A program made the position numbers and the translations under genes. Shown in pieces: positions 20,028 through 27,636 of a DNA stretch of 64,000 nt. The stretch covers positions 248,001 through 312,000 of the forward strand of contig NZ_FNON01000004.1 of the NCBI RefSeq assembly GCF_900107045.1, given 5' to 3'. Origin of the DNA: Amycolatopsis xylanica. GTDB lineage: Bacteria > Actinomycetota > Actinomycetes > Mycobacteriales > Pseudonocardiaceae. The notes below the pieces were generated by a model. The model had not been told where the DNA came from and made no database searches. It was given only the letters and a program-made list of their open reading frames with translations. Positions within the stretch are counted from its first letter, which is position 1. Every line of letters starts with the position of its first letter.

Positions 20028-20779
20028 CAGCCTTCGAGCACCTTCGGGCTGGAAGCGACCTCGGTGCCGTCCGGCAGGAGGGAGATGGTGAAGTCCGCGA
20101 AGACATTGCCCGCGACCTTGTGCAGCTGGCGCAGGCATTCGATGGCCAGCGCGCGGATCTCGACGTCGGCGTGCTCGGTCGCGCGCATGGCGACGAAGTG
20201 CCGCCAGGCGCGGTAGTTGCCGGTGACCACGATGCGGGTCTCGGTCGCGTTGGGCAGCACGGCGCGCGCGGCCTGGCGGGCTTGCTTGCGGCGCAGCGTG
20301 GCGCTGGGCGAGTCGGCGAACTTCTCCTCGAGCCCGGCGAGCAGTTCGGTGTAGGCGTCCTGGCTGGCCTGCGCGGCGGCGAGGAACTTCTCGTGCAGCA
20401 CGGGATCGTTCGCGATGACGTCCGGCTCGACGAACGACGCGTCACGCTCGGGGACGTACCGCTGGGAGAGCTGCGAGTACGAGAAGTGCCGGTGGCGGAT
20501 CAGCTCGTGCGTGAGCGAACGCGAGATTCCGGTGATGTAGAAGGAAACCGAGCCGTGCTCGAGCACCGAGAGGTGGCCGACCTCGATGATGTGGTCGATG
20601 TAGCCTGCGTTCGTGGCCGTCTTGGGGTTCGGCTTCTTCCACGACTGGTAGCAGGCCCGGCCCGCGAACTCGGCGAGCGCCTGGCCGCCGTCGGCGTCGG
20701 TGGTCCACGGCACGTCCTCCGGTTCGAAGAACTCCGTTTTCGCTATCAGTTGCACCTTCGGTGAAACCGTCTCGGCCAC
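20027..20779 (-). CDS. thyX: Flavin-dependent thymidylate synthase ThyX
   Basis: The 250-residue enzyme converts dUMP to dTMP using FAD, NADPH and methylene-tetrahydrofolate. The diagnostic motif RHRxxSxxxxSxR is present at 95-107. The GTG start is set by GGGAG six bases upstream. An open frame continues upstream but is unconserved and antisense to the RHH gene. In mycobacteria thyX is followed by dapA and rnj; here the ACT, Nramp, Lrp, LysE and kinase genes intervene. Confidence 0.97.
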   Translation of the reverse strand: MAETVSPKVQLIAKTEFFEPEDVPWTTDADGGQALAEFAGRACYQSWKKPNPKTATNAGYIDHIIEVGHLSVLEHGSVSFYITGISRSLTHELIRHRHFSYSQLSQRYVPERDASFVEPDVIANDPVLHEKFLAAAQASQDAYTELLAGLEEKFADSPSATLRRKQARQAARAVLPNATETRIVVTGNYRAWRHFVAMRATEHADVEIRALAIECLRQLHKVAGNVFADFTISLLPDGTEVASSPKVLEG

Positions 20780-20830
20780 GTTCGACTCCCTACTCGATCC
20801 TCGTCGAAGGCAGCGTAACCGCCGATGCCG

Positions 20831-20850
20831 GTGACACCACCGTGACACCA
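20831..20850 (+). repeat. Direct repeat GTGACACCA, 11-bp period
   Basis: GTGACACCA occurs at 20831-20839 and 20842-20850, one helical turn apart. It lies upstream of the -35 box of the RHH gene and could be an additional regulator site. Confidence 0.45.
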
Positions 20851-20858
20851 TGGGCTCC

Positions 20859-20887
20859 TTGACTGACGTCACGGGTGACGTCATAGT
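20859..20887 (+). promoter_or_regulatory. Promoter with palindromic operator filling the spacer
   Basis: TTGACT (20859-20864), a 17-bp spacer and CATAGT (20882-20887) form a good housekeeping promoter, with the ATG six bases further on (leaderless). The spacer is almost entirely a 9-2-9 palindrome: TGACGTCAC (20864-20872), GG, GTGACGTCA (20875-20883). A repressor bound there would block RNA polymerase; the RHH protein encoded next is the obvious candidate. Confidence 0.8.
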
Positions 20888-20893
20888 GGCGTC

Positions 20894-21397
20894 ATGGACC
20901 TGAGCCCGTACATCACGAACCTCCGCGAGGACCTGGCCGCGACGGCCTCGGCCGGAGACGACCAGACGCGGCGCACGGCGGCTCTGCTGTCCGCCGCGAT
21001 CGAGCCCTCGGTGCGGCTGGCGTTGATGAACGCGCTGGCCGACCTGGCCGCGGAGGTCACCGCGAGCCTGCCCGACCACGTCGTCGAGGTCCGCCTCGAC
21101 GGCCGTGACGTCCGCGTGGTGGTGACCGGCGGCAGCGCGGTCGAGGAGCCGCCCGCCGCGACACCACGCGAGCCCGCCCCGTCGATCGACGGCGGCGACA
21201 TCACGCGCATCACGCTCCGGCTCGTCGAGCAGATCAAGGGTCAGGCCGAGAAGGCGGCGCAGGCACAGGGCGTGTCACTGAACACGTTCGTGTCGCAGGC
21301 CGTGCAGGGCGCGCTCGGCAAGTCCGGCGGGCACCAGCGGCACCAGGACAAGGGCAAGCGATCGGATTCCCGGCTGCACGGCTGGGTAGAGGGCTGA
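20894..21397 (+). CDS. Ribbon-helix-helix (HicB-like) protein
   Basis: The 167-residue protein ends in a ribbon-helix-helix-like segment ('RITLRLVEQIKGQAEKAAQAQGVSLNTFVSQAVQGAL', ~108-144). The N-terminal ~90 residues are Ala/Asp-rich and HicB-like in annotation style. No HicA toxin is adjacent; instead the next gene, 9 bp downstream, is a DUF4097 beta-repeat protein. RHH proteins bind operators as dimers, and a perfect palindrome lies in this gene's own promoter, so autorepression is likely. Its wider role is unknown. Confidence 0.8.
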   Translation: MDLSPYITNLREDLAATASAGDDQTRRTAALLSAAIEPSVRLALMNALADLAAEVTASLPDHVVEVRLDGRDVRVVVTGGSAVEEPPAATPREPAPSIDGGDITRITLRLVEQIKGQAEKAAQAQGVSLNTFVSQAVQGALGKSGGHQRHQDKGKRSDSRLHGWVEG

Positions 21398-21406
21398 GGG
21401 GCGATC

Positions 21407-22300
21407 ATGACCGAGGAAACTGTGGTGCCGCGTACGGAAGAGTTCGAGGTCGACGGCCCGATCGAGCTGGACGTGAGCGTCACGCTGGGCCGTGTCGAGA
21501 TCGTGCTCGGCGGTTCGGTGGCGCGCGCTGAGCTCAGCCACGACCCGACGGTCCGCGAGCCGTGGCTGGACAACATGTCGAACCTGCTCAACTGGGTCGG
21601 CGAGCGCTTCGGCGGCCAATTCGGGCTGGACGCGGAAAATTCACCCGCGGAGGCGATCCGCCAGACCCGCGTCGAGCTGGTCGGCAACCGGTTCGTCGTC
21701 CAGGGCCCCAAAGCGTGGGCACTGCGCAACATCCCGCTCGCGGTGAAGGTGCACGCCCCGGCCGGCTCCCACATCGAGGTCCGCGCGGGCGCGGCCGAGG
21801 TGAAGGTCACCGGCGCGGCGGGCCGGGCCGACATCCTCACCGGCTCGGGCGAGGTCTCGGTCGAGCGCGCGGACGGCTCGGCGACCATCCGCACGGGCAC
21901 CGGCAACATCAAGCTCGGCCCGGCGCTGTCCGGCCTCCAGTTGCGCACCGGCAGCGGTGACGTGGAGGCCTCGTCGCTCGCCGGTTCCGCGACGCTCGCG
22001 ACCGGCACGGGCGACGTCTGGCTCGGCGCGGTGGCGGGCGATGTCATGGCGCGCAGCGGAAGCGGTGACCTCTCGGTCGCCGAAGCGGCTTCGGGTTCGC
22101 TGGAGCTGATCACCGGCTCGGGCGAGGTCCGCGTCGGGATCCGCGGCGGTGTCGCGGCCGAGATAGACCTGACGTCGAGCGCCGGGCAGGTGTCGAGCGA
22201 GATCGACGTCGCCGACTCGGCCCCGGCGGGCGCGGTCGCTCTGAAGGTCCGTGCCCGCACCGGCTCGGGCAACGCCGTCGTGACCCGCGCGGCCCAGTAA
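21407..22300 (+). CDS. DUF4097 beta-strand repeat protein
   Basis: The 297-residue protein has no signal peptide. It starts with a short ordered part and continues into Gly/Ser/Asp-rich beta repeats ('RTGSGDVEAS', 'TGTGDVWLG', 'RSGSGDLSV', 'TGSGEVRVG', ~125-290), typical of DUF4097 adhesin-like beta-solenoids. Its function is unknown. It follows the RHH gene by 9 bp with GAGGGG as ribosome site, and is probably co-regulated. A 16-bp-stem terminator follows. Confidence 0.85.
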   Translation: MTEETVVPRTEEFEVDGPIELDVSVTLGRVEIVLGGSVARAELSHDPTVREPWLDNMSNLLNWVGERFGGQFGLDAENSPAEAIRQTRVELVGNRFVVQGPKAWALRNIPLAVKVHAPAGSHIEVRAGAAEVKVTGAAGRADILTGSGEVSVERADGSATIRTGTGNIKLGPALSGLQLRTGSGDVEASSLAGSATLATGTGDVWLGAVAGDVMARSGSGDLSVAEAASGSLELITGSGEVRVGIRGGVAAEIDLTSSAGQVSSEIDVADSAPAGAVALKVRARTGSGNAVVTRAAQ

Positions 22301-22364
22301 CCCCGCGCTCCGCCGCGGCCAGGTTCGGCCCGGCCGCCGCCAGACCACTCCGCGAAGGGGAACC

Positions 22365-22403
22365 CAAGGGGTGTTCGCCGCTCCCACCGGCGAACACCCC
22401 TTG
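22365..22403. terminator. Strong hairpin after the DUF4097 gene
   Basis: Perfect 16-bp stem: arms at 22365-22380 and 22388-22403 with a 7-nt loop. GTTCTTT follows on the plus strand. It lies 64 bp downstream of the DUF4097 stop codon. Confidence 0.8.
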
Positions 22404-22727
22404 TTCTTTGCCCTTCTTGCCCCGGTCTTTCGCGTACACAAGCCGCAAACATGCGTACGGGAACGGCAAACATGCGTGCGAGACGGGCAAAGATCGGGCG
22501 GGGTCACCTGATCGGGGTGGGTGAAGTCTGGGTCGCTCGTTTGCCGGGTGGGCTGGGGGTGGGGCGGGGTGCTGGGTGGGTGGGGCCACCCGGGCGCGGG
22601 GTGGGGTTGGGCCGGTTGGGGGTCGAGGGGTGGCTGGGTGTAGCCGGGGGTGGTTTTCGGGGAGGGGGTGGGGTTTCGGGGGCTTCTAGTGTGCTTTGTG
22701 GACGTACACCGGGAGGGAGTGGTCGGG
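22404..22727. other. Intergenic, repeat-containing and G-rich
   Basis: This holds three 21-bp-spaced direct repeats (22445-22500), then about 180 bp of strongly G-rich, pyrimidine-poor plus strand (22520-22690). No credible gene was seen; the open frames here are low-complexity Gly/Arg/Val. TAGTGT at 22688-22693 may belong to the promoter of the next gene. Confidence 0.6.
22445..22503 (+). repeat. Three direct repeats, 21-bp period
   Basis: GCAAACATGCGT begins at 22445 and 22466, and a diverged third unit, GCAAAGATCGGG, begins at 22487. The exact 21-bp spacing equals two helical turns, suggesting a protein-binding array. Confidence 0.55.
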
Positions 22728-23219
22728 GTGAGTGACCTTTCGAGGCGGGCGGCGATGTTCGCGGTGCCTGCTGTCGCGGCCGCGGGAGCCGTGGGGACCG
22801 TTGCCGTGAGCAAGGGGGTTGACGAGGTCGTCGAGGTGATCTCGCGGCGGACCGCTACGTCGCTGCCCAGTGTTCCTGGGGCGAATGTGGTGGCGGGGAC
22901 GGTGTTCTTCGCGTCGGTGACCGTGCATGGGAAGGACGGGGTGCAGATCGGGGATGGGTCGGTCAACGGGATGGTGGTCGACATCATTCCCGGGCTGCCG
23001 GTGAAACTGGTCGTCCAGAACAAGATCGTGCTCCGGCTGCCGGACGGGGAATTGCATCTGAACAACATGCACATCCGGGAGATCCCCAGTCCCGGGAAGA
23101 CGTTCGCCATCGCCGTGATCGGCGGGACCGGGAAATACCGGACCGCGCGTGGGGACGGGATCGGGGAGCACGCGACCGACACCGACACCAAGATCACCCT
23201 GAACCTGGTGCTGACCTGA
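22728..23219 (+). CDS. Tat-exported allene-oxide-cyclase-like barrel protein
   Basis: The ~163-residue protein opens with LSRRAAMFAVPAVAAAGAV, a twin-arginine-type signal. It continues into a beta-barrel whose C-terminus ('IAVIGGTGKYRTARGDG...TKITLNLVL') matches the allene oxide cyclase/dirigent-like fold. Substrate and reaction are unknown. GTG 22728 has GGGAGGGAG upstream. A second candidate GTG at 22698 lies just after TAGTGT and would add ten residues. A 46-bp palindromic element follows the stop. Confidence 0.75.
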   Translation: MSDLSRRAAMFAVPAVAAAGAVGTVAVSKGVDEVVEVISRRTATSLPSVPGANVVAGTVFFASVTVHGKDGVQIGDGSVNGMVVDIIPGLPVKLVVQNKIVLRLPDGELHLNNMHIREIPSPGKTFAIAVIGGTGKYRTARGDGIGEHATDTDTKITLNLVLT

Positions 23220-23224
23220 GCGGG

Positions 23225-23270
23225 GTCGTGAGTGGTATGGCCGGTTAGAACCGGCCGTACCACTCACGAC
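23225..23270. repeat. 46-bp palindromic element, copy A
   Basis: Outer arms are GTCGTGAGTG / CACTCACGAC and the core is GCCGGTT-AG-AACCGGC. The variable block is GTATG on the left and CGTAC on the right. It lies between convergent genes (stops at 23219 and 23279) and could terminate both. Confidence 0.9.
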
Positions 23271-23278
23271 GGCCGCGG

Positions 23279-24487
23279 CTAGCGCGTGAGTTTGCGGAGG
23301 GGCTTGGCGAGGTCACCTCGCTCCCCTACCTGGACGCCGTCGAGGCCGAGCCAGGCGGCCATCAGCTTGAGCTCGGCGGCGAGTTCCATGGCTACGCGGG
23401 CGTTGTCGGCGTCGGGCTCGGCGAAGGCGCCCTGGACGCGGAGGACGCTGGCGGACCTGTCCGACTTCAGGTCTACTCGGGCGACCAGTTCGCCGTCGAG
23501 GAGGAACGGGAACACGTAATAACCGTGGACGCGCTGGGGCTCCGGGACATAGATCTCGATGCGGTAGCGGAAACCGAACAGGCGCTCGGTGCGGGCGCGC
23601 TCCCAGATCAGCGGATCGAACGGGCAGAGCAGCGCGCGGCCGGTGATCGAACGGGGTGTCTTGGCCTGGACGTGCCTGTAGGCCTGGGCCTTCCAGTCGC
23701 GCACCGAGACCGGCTCCAGCACACCGGTTTCGACGAGCTCGCGGACGGCCTGCTTGGTCTCGCCGGGGCCGAGGCGGTAGTAGTCGCGCAGATCGGTCTC
23801 GGTGGCGACGCCGAGCGCGACCGCGGACCTGGTGATCAGCTCGCGGGCGCCCTCCTCCGGGGAAACCTTGCGGGACAACACTTCCGGCGGCATGACGCGC
23901 TCGGTGAGGTCGTACAATCGCTCGAACGAACGGCGGGTGCCGGTGGTCAGCTGGCCCATGCCGAACAGCCACTCGCAGACCTTCTTGACCTCCGACCGGT
24001 CCCACCACGCGCCGGGACCGCGGCCTTCGGCGCCGAGCTCGCGCTCGATGCCGCCCGCGCCGATCGGGCCGAGTTCCTTGACCACGGCCAGGATGTCGTC
24101 GATCAGCGCCGGTGATTTGTCCACAAGGGACGAATAGTTCCGCCACCAGCCCTGCCGTTTCGCGCCCGAGCGCAGCAGCGGCCAGTCCTGCACCGGCAAC
24201 AGGCTCGCCTCATGCGCCCAGTACTCGACCAGCATGCGCGGGCGCTTGGCCGTGTGCGTCCACGCGGCCTCGTCGATCAGCGCGGCGTCGTACGCGCCGA
24301 GCCGGGAGAACAGCGGCGCGTAGTGGGCGCGGACCGCGACGTTGACCGAGTCGAGCTGGATCAGCTGTACCCGGGACAGCACGCGCTGCAGATGCCGCCT
24401 CGTCGGCTGCGAGGCGGGACGTGGGTCGGCGAACCCCTGTGCGGCCAGCGCGGTGCGGCGCGCGACGGCCAGACTCATCGTTTCCAT
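23279..24487 (-). CDS. YcaQ/AlkX-like winged-helix DNA glycosylase family
   Basis: The ~402-residue protein matches the crosslink-repair DNA glycosylase (YcaQ, HTH_42) family: 'LSLAxARRTALAAQGF' start, 'IQLDSVNVAVRAHYAPLFSRLG', 'YWAHEASLLP', and a C-terminal 'ALLCPFDPLIWERARTERLFGFRYRIEIYVP'. The family unhooks interstrand crosslinks or alkylated bases. The start at 24487 (METMSLAVARR) is preferred because the family begins there; an in-frame GTG at 24532 would add 15 residues. It diverges from the GNAT gene. Confidence 0.88.
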   Translation of the reverse strand: METMSLAVARRTALAAQGFADPRPASQPTRRHLQRVLSRVQLIQLDSVNVAVRAHYAPLFSRLGAYDAALIDEAAWTHTAKRPRMLVEYWAHEASLLPVQDWPLLRSGAKRQGWWRNYSSLVDKSPALIDDILAVVKELGPIGAGGIERELGAEGRGPGAWWDRSEVKKVCEWLFGMGQLTTGTRRSFERLYDLTERVMPPEVLSRKVSPEEGARELITRSAVALGVATETDLRDYYRLGPGETKQAVRELVETGVLEPVSVRDWKAQAYRHVQAKTPRSITGRALLCPFDPLIWERARTERLFGFRYRIEIYVPEPQRVHGYYVFPFLLDGELVARVDLKSDRSASVLRVQGAFAEPDADNARVAMELAAELKLMAAWLGLDGVQVGERGDLAKPLRKLTR

Positions 24488-24546
24488 GATGTCGCCGATG
24501 GTGCCACGACCCACCGACAAAAACTGACCCACTAGGTTTCACCAGC

Positions 24547-25098
24547 ATGAGCATCGCCCGAGTTCGCCTGGCCACCGTGGAAGACGCCAAGGAGATCGCC
24601 CGGATCCAGCGGGTCGCCTGGGAGGCCGCCTACGCCGACCTGCCCGGCGCGCTCGCGGCGCTGGACGCCGTCGACGCCGAGCAGCAGTGGACGGACGCGA
24701 TCGAGTTCCCGTTCAGCACGGTCTACCTGGCCACCGAAGGCGAGTTCAACGTCGGTTTCTGCGTCGCGGGCATCGCGCCAGAGAGTGAGGTCGCGGACGC
24801 CTCCGGAGCGCTGCCCGACGACGCGGCCAAGACGGGACTCATCGCATCACTGCTGGTAGAGCCGCGGTGGGGTCGCCGAGGACATGCCGGACGCCTGCTC
24901 GGCACGGCCGCACAGGGCCTGCGTGAGCTCGGCGCCGAGCGCGGCATCAGCTGGGTCGGTCAGTCCGACCACCCCGCGCTGGGGTTCTACCGGCGCGCCG
25001 GGTGGAACCCGGATGGCACCGTCCGGGTGCTCGACACCGGCGAGACGACCATCCGCGAGGTGCGGCTAACCGGCACGCTGGACCTCGCGCTCGCGTGA
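24547..25098 (+). CDS. GNAT N-acetyltransferase
   Basis: The 183-residue protein has the acetyl-CoA loop 'LLVEPRWGRRGHAGRLLGTAAQ' (variant of RxxGxG/A) and C-terminal 'GFYRRAGWNPDGT'. It acetylates an unknown small molecule or protein. TAGGTT (24533-24538) lies eight bases before the ATG, indicating a leaderless mRNA. The 3' end overlaps the convergent GtrA gene by 33 bp. Confidence 0.9.
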   Translation: MSIARVRLATVEDAKEIARIQRVAWEAAYADLPGALAALDAVDAEQQWTDAIEFPFSTVYLATEGEFNVGFCVAGIAPESEVADASGALPDDAAKTGLIASLLVEPRWGRRGHAGRLLGTAAQGLRELGAERGISWVGQSDHPALGFYRRAGWNPDGTVRVLDTGETTIREVRLTGTLDLALA

Positions 25099-25545
25099 GC
25101 CCGGTGCGAACACCACCCACCGCATCGCGCTGTACATGAACACGCCTTCGCAGGCGCCCGCCAGGATCCGCGACAGGTGATACTGGACGCCGAGCGCGGT
25201 CAGGCCGCTGCCGACGCCGAGCAGGAAGACGGCGTAGTTGATCGCGATGGCGATCACGTACAGCACCACCTGGCGGCCCGCGGGCGCGTGCGACTCGAAG
25301 TTCAGCTTGCGGTTCAGCACGAAGCTGAGCGCGAAGGCGCCGACGTAGCCCAGCGTGATCGACAGCCAGACCGGCAGGCCGAGCCAGCCGTGGAACAAGG
25401 TCAGCAAGGCGAGGTCGACCCCGAAGGTGAACCCGTTGATCAGCGCGAAGCCGAGGAAATTCGGCGCGATGATCCGGGACAGCCCGAAGGGCAGGCGGCG
25501 CACGACGGCGGCGCAGAACCGGGAGAACCGGCTGTGCTCTTCCAC
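25066..25545 (-). CDS. GtrA-family membrane protein
   Basis: The ~159-residue protein has four membrane helices and the GtrA pattern ('FLGFALINGFTFGVDLALLTLF', 'FALSFVLNRKLNF', 'RILAGACEGVFMYSAMRWVVF'). GtrA proteins are thought to flip polyprenyl-linked sugars for cell-wall glycosylation. GTG 25545 is preferred. The frame extends to an ATG at 25671, but those 42 residues are Arg/Pro/Gly-rich and unconserved, and an A/T-rich promoter-like patch lies there (~25590-25605). The true start is uncertain. Confidence 0.8.
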   Translation of the reverse strand: MEEHSRFSRFCAAVVRRLPFGLSRIIAPNFLGFALINGFTFGVDLALLTLFHGWLGLPVWLSITLGYVGAFALSFVLNRKLNFESHAPAGRQVVLYVIAIAINYAVFLLGVGSGLTALGVQYHLSRILAGACEGVFMYSAMRWVVFAPGSREREVQRAG

Positions 25546-25695
25546 CAGGCCAGGTTTCCAGCGCAAGGTGACCGCAAGACGGCGAACAGGTGATCTTTTA
25601 TCGCTGGCACCACCCCGGATACGGGGGTTTACCTCAGGGTGCCCGCGTTTTCCGGCTGATAACTTGGGCATAACGGCGACTCGGGGAGGTGAGCG

Positions 25696-26217
25696 ATGCT
25701 GGGATGGCTGTGCGTGACCCTCGGTGTCGCGTTCGGCTCCGCGATCGTGCCGTTGATCAGCGTCGAGGTGTTCGTGCTCGGGCTGGTCGCGAGCAGGCCG
25801 GACGTGCCGTGGCTCGCCGTGGGCATCGTGGTCGCGGTCGGCCAGATCGCCGGGAAGCTGCTGTACTACCTGGCCGCGCGCGGGTCGATCAAGCTGCCCA
25901 AGGTGCTGCACGACCGGCTGCACCGCGAGCGCCCGCCGACGCCGCGGCGTGAGCGGATGCGCTTGCGTACCAAGAAGTTCCGCGCCTGGATCGACGCGCT
26001 GCGCGAGCGCTGCCACCGGCACCCGCACTGGATGACCGGGACGTACGGGGTGAGCGCGGTCATCGGGCTGCCGCCGTTCATGGCCACCACCGTGCTGGCC
26101 GGGATGGTCCGGATGCCGATGTCGACGTTCCTGATCGGCGGGCTGCTCGGGCGCGGACTGCGGTTCAGCCTGCTGGCCGCGGCCCCCGCGATGTTCGCCG
26201 GGGTCTTCCACTTCTGA
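25696..26217 (+). CDS. VTT/DedA-like small membrane protein
   Basis: The 173-residue membrane protein has about four hydrophobic segments and a basic cytoplasmic loop (~75-110). 'IVVAVGQIAGKLLYYLAAR' and 'TYGVSAVIGLPPFMATTVLAGMVRMP' resemble the SNARE-associated/VTT fold of YqaA-type proteins. Its function is not known. GGGGAGGTGA gives a strong ribosome site before the ATG. Confidence 0.75.
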   Translation: MLGWLCVTLGVAFGSAIVPLISVEVFVLGLVASRPDVPWLAVGIVVAVGQIAGKLLYYLAARGSIKLPKVLHDRLHRERPPTPRRERMRLRTKKFRAWIDALRERCHRHPHWMTGTYGVSAVIGLPPFMATTVLAGMVRMPMSTFLIGGLLGRGLRFSLLAAAPAMFAGVFHF

Positions 26218-26224
26218 CCCCGGG

Positions 26225-26247
26225 GTCGTGAGTGTTGCGGCCGGTCC
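26225..26247. repeat. Half copy of the 46-bp palindromic element
   Basis: Only the left arm is present: GTCGTGAGTG, a variable block TTGCG, then GCCGGTCC. No matching right arm follows, so it cannot form the full hairpin. It starts eight bases after the VTT-like gene's stop. Confidence 0.75.
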
Positions 26248-26322
26248 TTGGGGGGAAAGCGTTGTAAGACTTGAGGGCTCCCTCGCTGCGCGATCAGGCC
26301 AGGGCGAGCCGTGTGGATTGCT

Positions 26323-26367
26323 CGAGTGATAACTCTGCTGCATCCAACGGAGCAGAGTTACCACTCG
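26323..26367. repeat. Second, different palindrome (GAGTG...CACTC)
   Basis: CGAGTG-a-TAACTCTGCT (26323-26339) pairs with AGCAGAGTTA-c-CACTCG (26351-26367) around an 11-nt loop, with a single mismatch. The outer GAGTG/CACTC recalls the 46-bp element but the inner arms are unrelated. It lies between a half copy and a full copy of that element. Confidence 0.8.
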
Positions 26368-26410
26368 CGCAGGCCGTTCAGGGCCCGGCTGTAGGCGAGC
26401 GGCCCCGGGG

Positions 26411-26456
26411 GTCGTGAGTGTTTAAGCCGGTTAGAACCGGCCGGAACACTCACGAC
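26411..26456. repeat. 46-bp palindromic element, copy C
   Basis: Left arm GTCGTGAGTG-TTTAA-GCCGGTT, right arm AACCGGC-CGGAA-CACTCACGAC; the inner blocks pair imperfectly. The TGA stop of the minus-strand gene 26450-26896 lies inside the right arm. Confidence 0.9.
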
Positions 26457-26896
26457 TCCTTTGCCTCCAGGGTGACCGCTTTGCGCATGGTTTCGCGGGC
26501 GCGGCGGCGGTCGCCCGCGATGTCGTAGGCGAACGCGAGGCGGTACCAGTTGCGCCAGTCCTCGGGGTCGGCCTCGACCTCGGCCTGGCGGGCGTCGAAC
26601 CAGACGTCGGCCGCCTGGCGCTCGACGCGGCCGGAGGCGCGGCGGGGCAGGTCCGAGATGTCCGGCAGGCCGCCCTCTTCGTCCAGGCGGCGGCCCAGGT
26701 GCTGGATGCGCAGGCCGGAACGCCAGGTGGACACCACGACCCAAACACCCAGCAGCGGCAGCAGAAGCACGCCGATGCCGAGCAGCACCGGGACCGTGCC
26801 ACCGGCCTGGAACAACGCGAGGGCACGGCCTGCCAGCAGAACGAAATACACGACCAGCGCCGCCGTCAGCAGCAGCGCGACATTCCTGGCTTTCAC
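26450..26896 (-). CDS. Two-helix membrane protein with TPR-like tail
   Basis: The 148-residue protein has two membrane helices (~7-27 and ~35-58) and a cytoplasmic helical tail ('DPEDWRNWYRLAFAYDIAGDRRRARETMRKAV', ~110-142) resembling one tetratricopeptide repeat. Its function is unknown. It overlaps the dapB stop by 4 bp and ends the M16-dapB operon. Its stop codon is provided by a 46-bp palindromic element. Confidence 0.75.
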   Translation of the reverse strand: MKARNVALLLTAALVVYFVLLAGRALALFQAGGTVPVLLGIGVLLLPLLGVWVVVSTWRSGLRIQHLGRRLDEEGGLPDISDLPRRASGRVERQAADVWFDARQAEVEADPEDWRNWYRLAFAYDIAGDRRRARETMRKAVTLEAKES

Positions 26897-27636
26897 AGCG
26901 AGAGCACGTTCTCCAAGCCGACGGTCAGGCCCGGACGCTGGAGGACCTCACGCACACCGAGCAGCACGCCGGGCATGAACGAGGTGCGGTCCATCGAGTC
27001 GTGGCGGATGGTCAGGGTCTCCCCCTCCGCGCCGAACAGGATCTCCTCGTGCGCGATGAGGCCGGGCAGCCGCACGGAGTGCACGCGGACGTCCTCGACC
27101 AGCGCGCCGCGGGCGCCTGCCAGCTCGGCCGTCGTGGCGTCGGGGCCGGGCGTGACGCCGGCTTCCTTGCGGGCCTGGGCGATCATCTGCGCGGTGTGAC
27201 CGGCGGTGCCGGACGGGGCGTCGGCCTTGCGGTTGTGGTGCAGCTCGATGATCTCGGCCGAGGCATAAAAACGCGCCGCCTGCTGGGCGAAGCGCATCGC
27301 GAGGACCGCGCCCAGAGCGAAGTTCGGGGCGATCAGGACGCCAAGCCCGGGCTTCGCCGCGAGCCACTCACGCACCTGGGCGAGCCGCTCCTCGCTCATG
27401 CCCGTGGTGCCGACGACCGCGTGCACGTCGTTGTCGATGGCGAAGCGGAGGTTGTCCATCACGGCGTCGGGGTGGGTGAAGTCGACGATGACCTGCGCGC
27501 CGTTCAGCGAACGCGCGTCGTCGGCGTCGATCGCCGCCACGACCTCCATGTCGGAGGCGCCTTCGACGGCCTTGACGACCGTGGCGCCCATCCGGCCACG
27601 CGCGCCGAGCACACCTACGCGGATCAAATCGGTCAT
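26893..27636 (-). CDS. dapB: 4-hydroxy-tetrahydrodipicolinate reductase
   Basis: The 247-residue enzyme reduces the DapA product in lysine/diaminopimelate synthesis. The Rossmann loop is 'VGVLGARGRMG' (7-17). Catalytic 'ELHHNRKADAPSGTA' carries the His-His-x-x-Lys and the substrate GT. The ATG at 27636 overlaps the M16 peptidase stop (ATGA, 27633-27636). A longer open frame upstream runs antisense-like through the peptidase gene and is rejected. Confidence 0.97.
   Translation of the reverse strand: MTDLIRVGVLGARGRMGATVVKAVEGASDMEVVAAIDADDARSLNGAQVIVDFTHPDAVMDNLRFAIDNDVHAVVGTTGMSEERLAQVREWLAAKPGLGVLIAPNFALGAVLAMRFAQQAARFYASAEIIELHHNRKADAPSGTAGHTAQMIAQARKEAGVTPGPDATTAELAGARGALVEDVRVHSVRLPGLIAHEEILFGAEGETLTIRHDSMDRTSFMPGVLLGVREVLQRPGLTVGLENVLSL

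Noticed and set aside
20894..22300. HicAB toxin-antitoxin pair
   Set aside because: No HicA-like short RNA-binding toxin is adjacent; the partner is a DUF4097 protein.
22445..22503. CRISPR-like repeat
   Set aside because: Only three units without spacers and no cas genes.
22451..22735. A 94-residue Gly/Arg/Val frame in the G-rich intergenic tract
   Set aside because: Low-complexity product of G-rich DNA, no start signal and no similarity.
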